From Candidatus Ruminococcus avistercoris (GTDB taxonomy: Bacteria > Bacillota > Clostridia > Lachnospirales > Lachnospiraceae), in assembly GCA_019120315.1 (NCBI GenBank), contig DWVJ01000040.1, positions 1-32,914 on the forward strand: 32,914 nucleotides of DNA, read 5' to 3'. The notes beneath the pieces are model-generated. The model did not search any database, was not told the origin of the DNA, and saw only the letters and a list, made by a program, of their open reading frames with translations. The translations under genes were made by a program, and so were the position numbers. Shown here in pieces: positions 32,806 to 32,914 of this stretch (positions are counted from its first letter, which is position 1; each line of letters opens with the position of its first letter).

Positions 32806-32914
32806 TAGCGGCAAAAAGCTAATAAAATCAATGGTTTTGCGGACAGCGGATAGACAGGGAATGTGTTAAAAACTGAATACGCACACAAACGGCGTTACCT
32901 TAACCCCTTTGGGG
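32806..32914. other. Right-edge sequence, no gene seen
   Basis: The frame entering the recombinase is open here but does not resemble the N-terminus of a serine recombinase. It may be the far side of a deletion or element junction. No tRNA, repeat or other feature is recognised. Confidence 0.4.

Noticed and set aside
1-32914. CRISPR array, tRNA or rRNA genes
   Set aside because: No regularly spaced direct repeats of the right size, tRNA cloverleaf or rRNA-like stretch was seen anywhere in the window.

Overview
The window looks like a chromosomal segment of a spore-forming anaerobic Firmicute, most likely Clostridia of the Lachnospiraceae type. The reasons are a spoIIID gene, strong AGGAGG ribosome binding sites with frequent TTG and GTG starts, a preQ1-I riboswitch driving a queuosine-salvage operon of the kind known from Clostridioides difficile, and inositol and cysteine genes closest in type to Firmicute proteins. 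Both ends lie in mobile DNA: the 3' end of a group II intron on the left and a damaged serine recombinase on the right. The window may therefore stop at assembly-breaking repeats.

Layout. 1-500: intron tail, a decayed sigma-factor fragment and a small tandem repeat. 493-3525: an AAA/DUF4143 ATPase, a DUF6933 + pRiA4b ORF-3-like protein and a YkgJ-type cysteine-cluster protein. 3526-5719: SpoIIID and full-length GMP synthase (guaA), whose promoter lies over the end of spoIIID. 5720-6740: a gene graveyard (regulator and ATPase remnants, a DinJ/RelB antitoxin with a broken toxin). 6752-7309: a CYTH-domain protein.

7431-16945 is the main accessory feature: seven tightly packed same-strand genes, XRE regulator, PIN-like nuclease, PPC/DUF296 protein, then jetA-jetB-jetC-jetD, a Wadjet anti-plasmid SMC system of the type II (DUF2397/DUF2398/SMC/DUF3323-DUF2399) kind. 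The jet genes overlap each other, and the three leading genes are packed closely enough to suggest one transcript. 17063-19216: an XRE regulator with a long C-terminal region and a second GMP synthase gene lacking the glutaminase domain, with its own promoter and a structured leader.

19277-21610 (minus strand): a LacI-type regulator and myo-inositol 2-dehydrogenase, with matching palindromic operators. 21733-24144: promoter, preQ1-I riboswitch, nucleoside hydrolase (QueK-like), ECF S-component (QueT-like) and radical SAM lyase (QueL-like). Together these should hydrolyse queuosine to queuine, import precursor and convert queuine to preQ1. 24233-26732: a DUF3592 membrane protein, a GNAT acetyltransferase and a convergent membrane-anchored protein. 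26878-31202: a promoter and long attenuator-like hairpin ahead of an aryl-sulfotransferase, inositol-phosphatase family protein, small alpha/beta hydrolase and cysteine synthase. The operon ends at a strong terminator, after which the recombinase remnant runs to the right edge.
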